From CAXTPV01 sp965276715 (lineage in GTDB: Bacteria; Pseudomonadota; Alphaproteobacteria; Acetobacterales; Acetobacteraceae), in the NCBI GenBank assembly GCA_965276715.1, contig OZ255622.1:2480001-2544000 (forward strand): a DNA stretch of 64,000 nt, in the 5' to 3' direction. Both the position numbers and the translations under genes were made by a program. Below the pieces are notes generated by a model. The model made no database searches. It saw nothing but the letters and a program-made list of their open reading frames with translations, and had not been told where the DNA came from. Numbering within the stretch: position 1 is the stretch's first letter; each line of letters begins with the position of its first letter. Positions 9,510-17,527 of the stretch are shown here, in pieces.

Positions 9510-10472
9510 ATGAAAGTCCGGGTGTTCGACGGACCTGACCTTGCCGCCGCCGTAGGCGCCGTGCGTCGTTCTCTCGGCGATGATGCGCTCATCGTCGAGA
9601 CGAGGCACGTCGAACGCGGCGTCGAGATCCTGGCGGCCATCGGACCCACCCTCGATGACGTAACGCCGCTCGAGATCCCGGTCATCGCGGACGACTATCT
9701 CGATGAACGAAGGCGGAACCTCCTGTGGCACGGCTTGAGCGAGGACCTTGTCGCCCGGCTGACAGAGCAGGATCTGGCTCAGGCACTGGCGCGGCGCGTG
9801 CGTTTCGGATCGCTCGATCTGTCGAACGATTCGGCACCCTTGTTCTTCGCGGGCGAGCCAGGAGCCGGAAAGAGCCTCTCCCTGGTCAAGCTCGCGGCCC
9901 GTCTGGTGATGGCAGGATCAAAGCCGCTCATCATATCGACCGATGGACAGAAAGCGGGTGCCACGGAGCAGCTCGCTGCCCTGACCCGTATCCTGGGGCT
10001 GACCTTGCTCGTTGCGGATCAGCCCCAGACGCTCAGGCGTGCCATGTCCATGCGTCGGGATCATGGGCCGGTCCTGATTGACGGACAGGGGCTGGCCGCG
10101 GACAGCGGCGGCGAGATCGCGGCACTCCGCGATCTGGTGGCAGCGGCCGAGGCACAGATCATCGTTGTCGCGCCGGCCGGGCTGGATGCGGCCGAGACGG
10201 CCGATATCGCGTCATGTTACGCGGCAATCGGCGCGACACGAATGCTGGCGACGCGCCTGGATGTCGCGCGCCGGATCGGAGGCATCGTCGAGGCGGCCTG
10301 GCGGTCCCGATTGATGCTGACCGAGGCCGGAGTGGGCCCCGGGATCGTCGACGGTCTGCAGACAATGACCACGGGGATGATTGCCGAGAGATTGGAACGC
10401 ACGGGACGGCGTCTCTCGGACAGTGACGACACAGGCACGCGGGATGTTGGAGATCGATATGCCAGGAGATGA
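9510..10472 (+). CDS. flhF: Flagellar SRP-type GTPase FlhF, short and divergent
   Basis: FlhF is a signal-recognition-particle GTPase that sets flagellum position or number. The N-terminus MKVRVFDGPDLAAAVGAVRRSLGDDALIVETR is the FlhF hallmark. The P-loop GEPGAGKS and a helix rich in K and L are present at about residue 113. The DTYR-like motif has become STDGQKAGATEQLAAL and the DTAG motif is replaced by LIDGQG. TRLD is kept near residue 247. At 320 aa it is shorter than most homologues. The ATG at 9510 is preferred over upstream in-frame codons because it begins the conserved domain and does not overlap flhA. Confidence 0.85.
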   Translation: MKVRVFDGPDLAAAVGAVRRSLGDDALIVETRHVERGVEILAAIGPTLDDVTPLEIPVIADDYLDERRRNLLWHGLSEDLVARLTEQDLAQALARRVRFGSLDLSNDSAPLFFAGEPGAGKSLSLVKLAARLVMAGSKPLIISTDGQKAGATEQLAALTRILGLTLLVADQPQTLRRAMSMRRDHGPVLIDGQGLAADSGGEIAALRDLVAAAEAQIIVVAPAGLDAAETADIASCYAAIGATRMLATRLDVARRIGGIVEAAWRSRLMLTEAGVGPGIVDGLQTMTTGMIAERLERTGRRLSDSDDTGTRDVGDRYARR

Positions 10473-11328
10473 CGTCGAGCCCAGACGGGCGTCCCGCCCG
10501 GATGTCGGTGCGCCGGATGGTCCATCGCCGAGGCCTCATCGATACGCGATCGCTTCCGGCAAGGGCGGTGTCGGGAAGACATGGCTGGCGATCTCGCTGG
10601 CGACCGTGTTTGCCCGATCTGGCAAGCGCACCTTGCTCGTCGACGGTGATCTCGGACTGGCCAATGTCGACGTCCAATTGGGCTTGGCGCCTGACCGTGA
10701 TCTCGGCGGCCTGCTACAAGACGAGACGGACCTGGAAGACGTCGTGACGCGTTTCCACGCGGGCCGTTTCGATGTTCTTGCCGGCCGAGCCGGATCCGGA
10801 TCGCTCGCGTCGCTGTCGGCGATGTCGCTCGAGAGGCTGTTGCTCACGCTGGCCGAAAGTTCGGCCTATGACGTGATCCTGTTCGATCTCGGCGCCGGCA
10901 TCGATCGTCACGTAAGACGGATGGCATGCTGGGTCGATACGTTGGTGGTCGTCGCCACCGACGAGCCGACCTCGTTGACGGATGCATATGTCGTGCTGAA
11001 GATCCACGCCACCGACAAGAGGCGACTCTCGGTGACGCAAGACGGGGCCCCCATCCCGGACGCGCGCATCGTCGTCAATCAGGCGGCGACCCATCTCGCG
11101 GGGATGCAGACCTACGAGACATTGCGACGCGTTTGCTCGAGTTATCTTCAGTTTTCGCCCGCCTTCGCCGGTGTCGTTCGGCGAGACGATCGCGTCCGTG
11201 ACGCGATCCGAAGCCAGGTGGCTTTCCCGCTTCGCTACCCGATCGCCGCGGCGGCGGTCGATATCGAGCAGGTCGCCCTCTCGCTGTGCCGTTCCGACTC
11301 CTCGGTGCATTCTCCCCATGGGGCCTGA
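10459..11328 (+). CDS. flhG: MinD/ParA-family ATPase, FlhG-like
   Basis: The protein has a deviant Walker A (KGGVGKTW, preceded by YAIASG), a switch I/II region (LVDGDLGLANVDVQLGL) and a later DLGAGIDRHVR. This pattern is that of MinD-like FlhG/FleN, which antagonises FlhF and FlbD/FleQ-type activators to limit flagellar number. The chosen ATG has GGAG 6 bp upstream and overlaps flhF by 14 bp. The alternative ATG at 10444 is possible. The gene is followed by a 74 bp gap, likely the end of the flagellar operon proper. Confidence 0.85.
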   Translation: MPGDDVEPRRASRPDVGAPDGPSPRPHRYAIASGKGGVGKTWLAISLATVFARSGKRTLLVDGDLGLANVDVQLGLAPDRDLGGLLQDETDLEDVVTRFHAGRFDVLAGRAGSGSLASLSAMSLERLLLTLAESSAYDVILFDLGAGIDRHVRRMACWVDTLVVVATDEPTSLTDAYVVLKIHATDKRRLSVTQDGAPIPDARIVVNQAATHLAGMQTYETLRRVCSSYLQFSPAFAGVVRRDDRVRDAIRSQVAFPLRYPIAAAAVDIEQVALSLCRSDSSVHSPHGA

Positions 11329-11402
11329 GGATGAAAATTGTGGGAGGCTTGGCCCGAGGGGCGTTGTAGCATCCAGGCGATTGCTGGGAGATCTATCGAA
11401 GG

Positions 11403-12281
11403 ATGCGGATCACCGTGATACAGATGTCGCCCGGCCATGTGATGTCGGACAATATCGAGACGGCGGAACGTTTGATCAGGCGTGCCGTCGGCCAGGATGG
11501 TCCCGACCTGGTGGTCCTCCCCGAGATGTGGAGCTGTCTCGGGGGTGACGTCGAGACGCGAAGGCGGGCCGCCGAAAAATTGCCTGGTGAGGGCAGCACC
11601 GCGCGCGGGCCATTGTACGACTTCCTGGCTTCATTGGCCCGCATGACTGGGGTCATCGTGCACGGCGGATCCATCGCCGAACTCGCCGGCGGCCGTCTCC
11701 ACAACACGACGCTGGTGTTCGACCGGGACGGCACGGAGCTTGCGCGCTACCGAAAAATCCATCTCTTCGACGTCGTCACGCCGAACGGACAACGCTACTG
11801 CGAGAGCGACCTGTATGAGCCCGGGCATGACATCACCGTCTTCAAGGTCGGTGAGACGACCGTCGGCTGTGCCATCTGCTACGATCTGAGGTTCGGTTAC
11901 CTGTTCGACGCCCTGCGCGATGCCGGTGCCGAGCTGATCCTGATGCCGGCGGCATTTACTGCGGAGACGGGACGGGCGCACTGGGAGATCCTGGTGCGGG
12001 GGCGCGCGATCGAAGCGCAGTGCTGGATCGCGGCGTCGGCAACGACCGGAGACTTCGTCGGTGAGGACGGCAAGCCGCGCTCGACCTTTGGCCAGTCGAT
12101 GATCTGCGATCCGTGGGGACGAGTTGTCGCCCTGGCGCCGGAAGGTCCGGGTTGGGCGACGGCCACCATCGACCGCGGCGTCACGTCCGAGGTCCGGCAG
12201 CGCATGCCGGTCTGGCGACATCGGAGGATGGAATCGCTCGGCCCGACTCCGCCCGTGGCTCTGATGCCGCAGGGGACATGA
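11403..12281 (+). CDS. Carbon-nitrogen hydrolase (nitrilase superfamily)
   Basis: The catalytic triad of the nitrilase superfamily is visible: Glu41 in VVLPEMW, Lys118 in YRKIHLFD and Cys159 in GCAICYDLRF. Length (292 aa) fits the branch that includes omega-amidase, deaminated-glutathione amidase and related amidases, all acting on small linear amides. The exact substrate cannot be read from sequence. The gene overlaps the NAD kinase by 4 bp (ATGA), so the two are co-translated. Its placement between flagellar genes is unusual for this family. Confidence 0.85.
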   Translation: MRITVIQMSPGHVMSDNIETAERLIRRAVGQDGPDLVVLPEMWSCLGGDVETRRRAAEKLPGEGSTARGPLYDFLASLARMTGVIVHGGSIAELAGGRLHNTTLVFDRDGTELARYRKIHLFDVVTPNGQRYCESDLYEPGHDITVFKVGETTVGCAICYDLRFGYLFDALRDAGAELILMPAAFTAETGRAHWEILVRGRAIEAQCWIAASATTGDFVGEDGKPRSTFGQSMICDPWGRVVALAPEGPGWATATIDRGVTSEVRQRMPVWRHRRMESLGPTPPVALMPQGT

Positions 12282-13042
12282 CGGAGCGGATCGCCTTTCG
12301 CGCCGCGACCGGGGATTTCGCGCAGGATTGCGCGGCGCGCCTGATCGAACGCTACGGTGATACGCCCGTGGCGCAGGCGGGCGCCATCGTCTGCCTGGGC
12401 GGGGACGGCTTCATGCTCGAGACGCTCCACTCGACGATGGAACGTCCGATCCCGGTCTACGGGATGAATTGCGGATCGGTCGGGTTCCTGATGAATGCTT
12501 TCGTCGAGGACAACCTTCCCGAGCGTCTGGCCAATGCGCAAGCCGCGGTCCTGCACCCGCTCAGGATGCATGCGGTGACGCAATCGGGCGCCGTAGAGGA
12601 AGCGGTCGCCCTGAACGACGTCTTCCTGTTTCGCCAGAGTCGTCAGGCAGGCAAGATCAGGATCACGGTCGATGGGAAGGTCCGGCTTGCGGAACTCGTG
12701 TGCGACGGGGTCCTGCTCGCGACGCCGGCGGGTTCGACCGCCTACAACCTGTCGGCGCACGGCCCGATCGTGCCGCTTTCCGCCAATCTTCTTCCGCTGA
12801 CGCCGATCAGCGCCTTCCGGCCGCGTCGCTGGCGAGGCGCGCTGCTGCCGAGCAATGTCGATGTTCATTTCGAGGTTCTCGAGCCGAACAAGAGACCGGT
12901 CGCAGCGGTCGCCGACTTCACCGAAGTTCGTGATGTCGTCTCGGTCGGCGTGAGCGAGGACAGGAGCGTCTGCATCACGCTCCTGTTCGACCCCGCGCTC
13001 AATCTGTCCGAACGCATCATCGTCGAGCAATTTACCGCCTAG
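12278..13042 (+). CDS. nadK: NAD kinase
   Basis: NAD kinase phosphorylates NAD to NADP. The family motifs are present: GGDGFML (usual GGDGT-L), a Gly-rich MNCGSVGFLMN, NDVFLFRQSRQAGKIRI (the usual NE/S region) and TPAGSTAYNLSAHGPI. The ATG at 12278 begins with the family-typical N-terminus (MTERIAFRAATGDFAQ). Length 254 aa is usual for alphaproteobacteria. It ends 6 bp from the convergent CtrA-like gene. Confidence 0.92.
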   Translation: MTERIAFRAATGDFAQDCAARLIERYGDTPVAQAGAIVCLGGDGFMLETLHSTMERPIPVYGMNCGSVGFLMNAFVEDNLPERLANAQAAVLHPLRMHAVTQSGAVEEAVALNDVFLFRQSRQAGKIRITVDGKVRLAELVCDGVLLATPAGSTAYNLSAHGPIVPLSANLLPLTPISAFRPRRWRGALLPSNVDVHFEVLEPNKRPVAAVADFTEVRDVVSVGVSEDRSVCITLLFDPALNLSERIIVEQFTA

Positions 13043-13048
13043 GCCTGG

Positions 13049-13789
13049 TCACGCGGCGGTCATCGCCACCCCGAGCAGGGACATTGGGGACACCATGCGC
13101 TCGAACGCGTCCTGATGGGCGGCTTCGCGAAGCATGTATCCCCGGCCCCAGACCGTGCTGATCAGGCTGCCCGCGCCTGCCATGCTCAGCTTCTTGCGGA
13201 GCTTGCAGATGAAGACGTCGATGATCTTCGCTTCGGGTTCATCCATCCCGCCATAGAGGTGGTTGAGGAACGCATCCTTGGTCAGGACCATCCCCTTGCG
13301 CAGGACCAGCAGCTCGAGGATCGCGTATTCCTTCCCGGTGAGTTTCACCTCACGGCCGGCGACCGTGACCTCGCGGCTGTCCTGCTTGAGGACCAGATTG
13401 CCCGCGCAGAGCGACGCGCCGCTGAAGCCTTTTGCCCGGCGGGTGATCGCCTGCATCCGCGCGACGAGCTCGGCCCGATCGAACGGCTTTTGCATGACGT
13501 CGTCGGCGCCCGCAGCGAACGCCCTCACGCGTGCTTCGGGGCGAAGGGATTGCGACAGCATCAGGACGGGTGTTGCGATCCGGGCGACGCGCATCCGCCG
13601 CACGAACTCGATCCCGTCCATGTCGGGAAGCGACGCCTCGACCAGGATCAAATCGTAGTCGTAATGGCGAGCGAGTTCCATCGCCTCGTCCGCGGTCTCG
13701 ACGGGATCCGCGATGACGCCATTCGCGCGGAAGCTCGACGCGAGGCTGAGAAGCATGGCTTGGTCGTTTTGAACGAAGAGGATACGCAT
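13049..13789 (-). CDS. CtrA-like response regulator with Glu at the phosphorylation site
   Basis: An OmpR-type regulator with a receiver domain (1-115) and a winged helix (about 125-230). The DNA-binding part is almost a CtrA sequence: LTGKEYAILELLVLRKG, FLNHLYGGMDEPEAKIIDV and WGRGYMLRE. In Caulobacter CtrA the acidic pocket is E7-D8-D9 and the phospho-acceptor is D51 (LILLD). Here the pocket reads Q7-N8-D9 and residue 51 is Glu (LILVE, codon GAG). Lys in MQKPF is kept. CtrA controls cell cycle and flagellar genes, and D51E is the known laboratory phosphomimic of CtrA. AAAAGG precedes the ATG. The gene is divergent from fliI and probably controls the locus without a kinase. It may be a paralogue of a canonical ctrA elsewhere in the genome. 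Confidence 0.9.
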   Translation of the reverse strand: MRILFVQNDQAMLLSLASSFRANGVIADPVETADEAMELARHYDYDLILVEASLPDMDGIEFVRRMRVARIATPVLMLSQSLRPEARVRAFAAGADDVMQKPFDRAELVARMQAITRRAKGFSGASLCAGNLVLKQDSREVTVAGREVKLTGKEYAILELLVLRKGMVLTKDAFLNHLYGGMDEPEAKIIDVFICKLRKKLSMAGAGSLISTVWGRGYMLREAAHQDAFERMVSPMSLLGVAMTAA

Positions 13790-13806
13790 GGTGCCTACCT
13801 TTTGGT

Positions 13807-13827
13807 TTGCATACAGAACGTATACAA
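13807..13827. promoter_or_regulatory. 21 bp dyad between the CtrA-like gene and fliI
   Basis: TTGCATAC, five bases, then GTATACAA form an imperfect palindrome (7 of 8 positions pair). It starts 17 bp upstream of the CtrA-like start codon and about 80 bp upstream of fliI. It is well placed to be an operator shared by the divergent genes. It is not the TTAA-N7-TTAA CtrA box; only one TTAA half (13863-13866) is visible here. Confidence 0.4.
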
Positions 13828-13903
13828 CCTGAAGGCGAGCTTGTCGACACCATATTCATCTTTTAAGTGTATTTCTCCTGGTGCACCTCCTTGGGTTGTA
13901 GAG

Positions 13904-15274
13904 ATGTCAGATACAACGTTGCAGTCCCGGCTCTCGATCTTCGAACACAGCCTGCGCGATGCGCCATCGCTCCAGCTCGATGGCAGGATCGTCGGCGCAT
14001 CAGGCCTGACGGTCGACGTGGCAGGCATCGCACGCCATGTCAGTCTTGGTGACCGCATCCAACTGATCGGGCGCGGGGAGATGGAAGTGCCGGCCGAAAT
14101 CGTTTCGTTCCAGAATGGCTTGGCGCGTGCGATGCCGTTCACCGACCTGCATGGGATCGGCCCCGGATGCCGGGCCCGCATCCACGGCGCGGGTGGCCGC
14201 ACGTCCGCTTCCATCCATCCCAGCGATGCCTGGCTCGGACGGATCGTCGACCCGCTCGGCCGCCCGCTCGACGATCGCGGTCCGCTGCCGCCGGGCAAGC
14301 CGCGTCCCGTGCGCGCGGCACCTCCGGATGCGACGAGGAGGGCGCGTCTTGGCGCGCCGCTCGAACTCGGTGTTCGCGCGCTCGATCTGTTCGCGACCAT
14401 GCGGCGGGGCCAGCGCCTTGGCTTGTTCGCCGGATCGGGCGTAGGAAAATCCTCGTTGCTGTCGATGCTCGCGCGCGGGGCCGATTGCGATGTCGCCGTC
14501 ATCGCTCTCGTCGGCGAGCGCGGCCGTGAGGTGCGTGAATTCGTCGAGGACGATCTGGGCGCCGATGGCCTCGCGCGCTCCGTGGTGGTCGTGGCCACGT
14601 CCGACATGCAGCCGATCATGCGGCGGCAGGCCGGACTGGCCGCGATGACCATTGCCGAGGCGTTTCGCGATCAGGGCAAGGCCGTCCTTTTCATGATGGA
14701 TAGCGTGACGCGTTTCTGCCTGGCCTCCCGTGAAATCGGTCTTTCGGCGGGCGAGCCGCCGGCGACGCGGGGCTATCCTCCCAGTGTCTTCGCGGAATTG
14801 CCAAAACTTCTCGAACGTGCCGGACCGGGCATCACCGGGGAGGGCACCGGTGATGGATCGATCACCGGCCTGTTCACGGTCCTGGTCGAGGGTGACGATC
14901 ACAACGAGCCGATCGCCGATGCCGTCCGCGGCATCCTCGACGGCCATGTCGTGATGGATCGCGCGATCGGCGAGGCGGGCCGTTATCCGGCGGTCGACGT
15001 CATCCGGTCGTTGTCACGGGCGTCCGGATGCCTGGCTGCCGAGGATGCCGATCTCGTCCGCCAAGCCCGCGCGGTTCTCTCGCGCTGGCTCGATGTCGCC
15101 GATCTCGTCCGGATGGGCGCCTACCGGGCCGGGTCCGACCCTGATACCGACATGGCGATGGCGCTTGGCCCCCGGATCGAGGCGTGCCTCAGGCAGCGAC
15201 GGGATGAACGGAGCTCGCTCGCGCAAAGTGTCGCCATGCTGCGCCGGGTGATGGACGCCGGACATGCGTCTTGA
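13904..15274 (+). CDS. fliI: Flagellar export ATPase FliI
   Basis: FliI is the F1-beta-like hexameric ATPase of flagellar export. Walker A is GLFAGSGVGKSSLL near residue 175, Walker B is GKAVLFMMDSVTRF near 260, and PPSVFAELPKLLERAG with GSITGLFTVLVEGDD follows the type III ATPase pattern. The ATG at 13904 gives 456 aa, a normal length. The reading frame is open further upstream only because it runs antisense through the CtrA-like gene. It overlaps fliJ by 11 bp. Confidence 0.96.
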   Translation: MSDTTLQSRLSIFEHSLRDAPSLQLDGRIVGASGLTVDVAGIARHVSLGDRIQLIGRGEMEVPAEIVSFQNGLARAMPFTDLHGIGPGCRARIHGAGGRTSASIHPSDAWLGRIVDPLGRPLDDRGPLPPGKPRPVRAAPPDATRRARLGAPLELGVRALDLFATMRRGQRLGLFAGSGVGKSSLLSMLARGADCDVAVIALVGERGREVREFVEDDLGADGLARSVVVVATSDMQPIMRRQAGLAAMTIAEAFRDQGKAVLFMMDSVTRFCLASREIGLSAGEPPATRGYPPSVFAELPKLLERAGPGITGEGTGDGSITGLFTVLVEGDDHNEPIADAVRGILDGHVVMDRAIGEAGRYPAVDVIRSLSRASGCLAAEDADLVRQARAVLSRWLDVADLVRMGAYRAGSDPDTDMAMALGPRIEACLRQRRDERSSLAQSVAMLRRVMDAGHAS

Positions 15275-15710
15275 AACCTTCCGCGCGCTGTTGAAGATGC
15301 GGCGGGCGAACACGCAGGCCAGCAAGATCGCGCTCGCGCAGGCGATCGCGGCCGAGACCGACGCGAGCGCCGCTGTCGCGGCCGCCGACGCGCGCATGGA
15401 GCGGGAAGCGCAGGCTGCCCTGTCTCTCGGTGCGGACGACGGGGCCGTCGAGCTTTACGCGCGCTGGTTGCCGGTCGGACGGCAGGATGCGATGCGGGCG
15501 CGCGCGACGCTGACGCGCGCTTCCCAGGAGGTCGATCTCGCGCGCACGGGATTGTCGCTCGCCAAGGCGGCCGAGCGCGCGGTCGAGCAGGAGTTCGACA
15601 AGACACTGGCGCTGATCGCGAGCGCGCGTGCCAAGGCTCTGCAGACGGAGCTCGATGAGATGTCCGGACACGGGCGGGAGAGCGATGAGCCCCTGTCAGG
15701 CGGTCCTTGA
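15264..15710 (+). CDS. fliJ: Flagellar export stalk protein FliJ-like
   Basis: 148 aa, almost wholly alpha-helical and rich in Ala, Arg and Glu, with coiled-coil character. It begins RLETFRALLKMRRANTQAS, similar to FliJ. FliJ inserts into the FliI ring like the gamma subunit of F1. Identity depends on size, coiled-coil content and position directly after fliI; FliJ sequences are weakly conserved. Confidence 0.75.
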   Translation: MRLETFRALLKMRRANTQASKIALAQAIAAETDASAAVAAADARMEREAQAALSLGADDGAVELYARWLPVGRQDAMRARATLTRASQEVDLARTGLSLAKAAERAVEQEFDKTLALIASARAKALQTELDEMSGHGRESDEPLSGGP

Positions 15711-16136
15711 GCGATGTCTGCGGCGCGCGGTGAGGTGGCGGAACAGACCGATCGCGCCACGCCCGGCGACACGCCCCGCCGGTCCGGAGAGCGTGGCGAT
15801 CGCGAAGCTGGCCCTGAGGTCGGAAAGCGCGCGATCGCGCCGCAGCCGGGCCTCGATCGCCTTCGCATCGGGGCCGCCGCTCCGTGCGAGAAGCAACGCG
15901 AAGAGGCAGATGACGACGTCGGCGCCGACAACGATCAGCGCCGCCCAGACCGGACGGACATGAGCATCTCCCGCGAGGGCGAGAAACGCGCCGACATGCA
16001 GGGCCCCCAGGGCAAAGACGCCGAACAGCGCCGCGGCCGCGAGAAAGGCGATCTGACGCGCGACCCGGCGACCATTGGATTTGACAAGCAGGATTTCCGC
16101 GTCGACCGCGGTTCTGACCAGCGTGGCTACTCTCAT
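15696..16136 (-). CDS. Phage holin/YqjE-type small membrane protein (DUF1469-like)
   Basis: The 146 aa product has a charged N-terminal helix with DAEILLVKSNGRRVARQ, two hydrophobic segments (about 29-52 and 62-84), then an arginine-rich cytoplasmic tail. This is the layout of YqjE/DUF1469 actinobacterial-type holin-family proteins, which usually pair with a DUF883 (ElaB/YqjD) protein. Here the DUF883 gene lies immediately upstream on the same strand, as expected. It overlaps the 3' end of fliJ by 15 bp on the opposite strand. Role unknown; a membrane or stress-related function is assumed. Confidence 0.65.
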   Translation of the reverse strand: MRVATLVRTAVDAEILLVKSNGRRVARQIAFLAAAALFGVFALGALHVGAFLALAGDAHVRPVWAALIVVGADVVICLFALLLARSGGPDAKAIEARLRRDRALSDLRASFAIATLSGPAGRVAGRGAIGLFRHLTARRRHRSRTA

Positions 16137-16167
16137 CGCGATCCCCGATCGACGCGCCGCGACCGCC

Positions 16168-16440
16168 CTATCGAGCGATCCGCCCGAGGATGTATCCGAC
16201 CGCCGCCGAGACGGCTATCGCGACCAGTGGCTGGCCTCGCACCTTTCTGGAGACGTTGTCGGCTTTCGTCGATGTGTAGTCGCGCGCGGTGTGAACCGCC
16301 GACTCGGCGCGCCCGGCCGCGTCGGCGATAGCCGGCGTCACACGGTCGCTGAGGAGCTGCTCGACCTGGTCACGCAAACCGAGAAGCTGCTCGCGTGTAT
16401 CATCGGCCACGCCTTGGACCTTCTTCGACGCACCCATCAT
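16168..16440 (-). CDS. DUF883 (ElaB/YqjD-type) membrane-anchored protein
   Basis: 90 aa with a long amphipathic helix (LLGLRDQVEQLLSDRVTPAI) and a C-terminal anchor ending in AVGYILGRIAR, the signature of DUF883 proteins. In E. coli the homologues YqjD and ElaB bind ribosomes at the inner membrane in stationary phase. GGAGGGG lies just upstream of two adjacent ATG codons. It is the upstream partner of the YqjE-like gene. Confidence 0.82.
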   Translation of the reverse strand: MMGASKKVQGVADDTREQLLGLRDQVEQLLSDRVTPAIADAAGRAESAVHTARDYTSTKADNVSRKVRGQPLVAIAVSAAVGYILGRIAR

Positions 16441-16516
16441 GTTCCCCTCCGGTGACCGGTCAGGCCACGAGAACGTCGACCGCCAGCGCCAGTTGCAGGA
16501 GCGAGACAACCGCCCG

Positions 16517-17527
16517 ATGCCGTTGCAGCACCCCGCCGAGACCGAAACCGAAGGCCCGCACGCCGCCGACGGCGAATGCGTGGCGCTGCTCGGACCACGC
16601 GATCGTGGCCGGTCGGTCCTGCTCGATCGCCTCGCGGCCGAGCGTGGCGGCGCGCTGCTGGTCAGGCACGCCGACCGGCTGTTCCCGCAACTGGACGTGC
16701 AGGGCAATATCGCGTTCGCGCTTGCGGCACGGCGTCTCGAGCGGCCGGAACGCGCGCGAGCGCTTGGCGAGCTGATCGCGGTCGCGGGCCTGGAGGGCAT
16801 CGCGACGCTGTCGGCACGGCGGCTCGATCCCGAGCCCGCCTGCCGCGTGCTTCTCGCGCGCGCGTTCGCGACGTCGCGGCCGCTCGTGCTGGACGAACCG
16901 TTCAGCGATCTGCCGGCACCCGAGCGCGCGTCCCTGCAGTTCCTGCTGCGTCGGCTGATCAAGCAGAGGCGGACGGCGGTCGTCATCGCGACGTCAGATC
17001 GACAGGAGCTGTTCGCCTGCGGGGACAGGGTCGGGATCATCGAGGACGGCCGTCCCGGCAGGGTCGGCCCGGTCGCCTCGATGCTTCTCAGGCCCGGATC
17101 CGCCCTCGCCGCGCGCGCGCTGTGCGACGCGCAGCTCTTTGCCGGACGGGTGGCGGAAGCGGACGGCGATGCCGAGGACGCCGACATCCACCTGGCGTGC
17201 GGGGCGGTGATGCCGGCCACCCTCTCCGGGCAGGTGAGCGCGGGCGCGCTGTGCCTCGTCGCCGTCCGGCCCGATCAGATCGCTTTCGCGTCCGTCCGTG
17301 CCGAGGAACTGGGGGGCCAAGCCATACCTGCTACGATGATCGACCTCAGCAATTTCGGAGACCATCTCCGACTGCGCTTGCGCCTCGAGGATGGGAGCCA
17401 GATCTGGATCAGACGGCCGGCCGCGAGCCTGACGCCACGCGATGTCGATCGCGCGTCGGAGCCGCTTGGAGCGTCTCTCGCCTGGCGCGCATCCCAGGCG
17501 ATCGCCTATCCGCATCCCCAGACATGA
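16517..17527 (+). CDS. Degenerate ABC-importer ATPase with TOBE-like tail
   Basis: The order of parts follows a PotA-like ATPase, but key residues are lost. Walker A reads GPRDRGRS, with no Lys. The signature is LSARRLDPEPACRVLLARAF instead of LSGGQ-QR. Walker B (RPLVLDEPFSDLP) is intact. The H-loop reads TSDRQE, with no His. A TOBE-like segment follows (VRPDQIAF). The ATG at 16517 avoids overlap with the divergent DUF883 gene, although an upstream ATG exists at 16439. It overlaps the next gene by 4 bp. It is either a non-hydrolysing regulatory subunit or a decaying gene; its open frame and high GC3 argue against recent decay. Confidence 0.75.
   Translation: MPLQHPAETETEGPHAADGECVALLGPRDRGRSVLLDRLAAERGGALLVRHADRLFPQLDVQGNIAFALAARRLERPERARALGELIAVAGLEGIATLSARRLDPEPACRVLLARAFATSRPLVLDEPFSDLPAPERASLQFLLRRLIKQRRTAVVIATSDRQELFACGDRVGIIEDGRPGRVGPVASMLLRPGSALAARALCDAQLFAGRVAEADGDAEDADIHLACGAVMPATLSGQVSAGALCLVAVRPDQIAFASVRAEELGGQAIPATMIDLSNFGDHLRLRLRLEDGSQIWIRRPAASLTPRDVDRASEPLGASLAWRASQAIAYPHPQT

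Noticed and set aside
13860..13880. CtrA box TTAA-N7-TTAA
   Set aside because: Only one TTAA half is found; the second half does not match.
13115..13903. N-terminal extension of fliI
   Set aside because: It is antisense to the CtrA-like gene; the FliI family start is at 13904.
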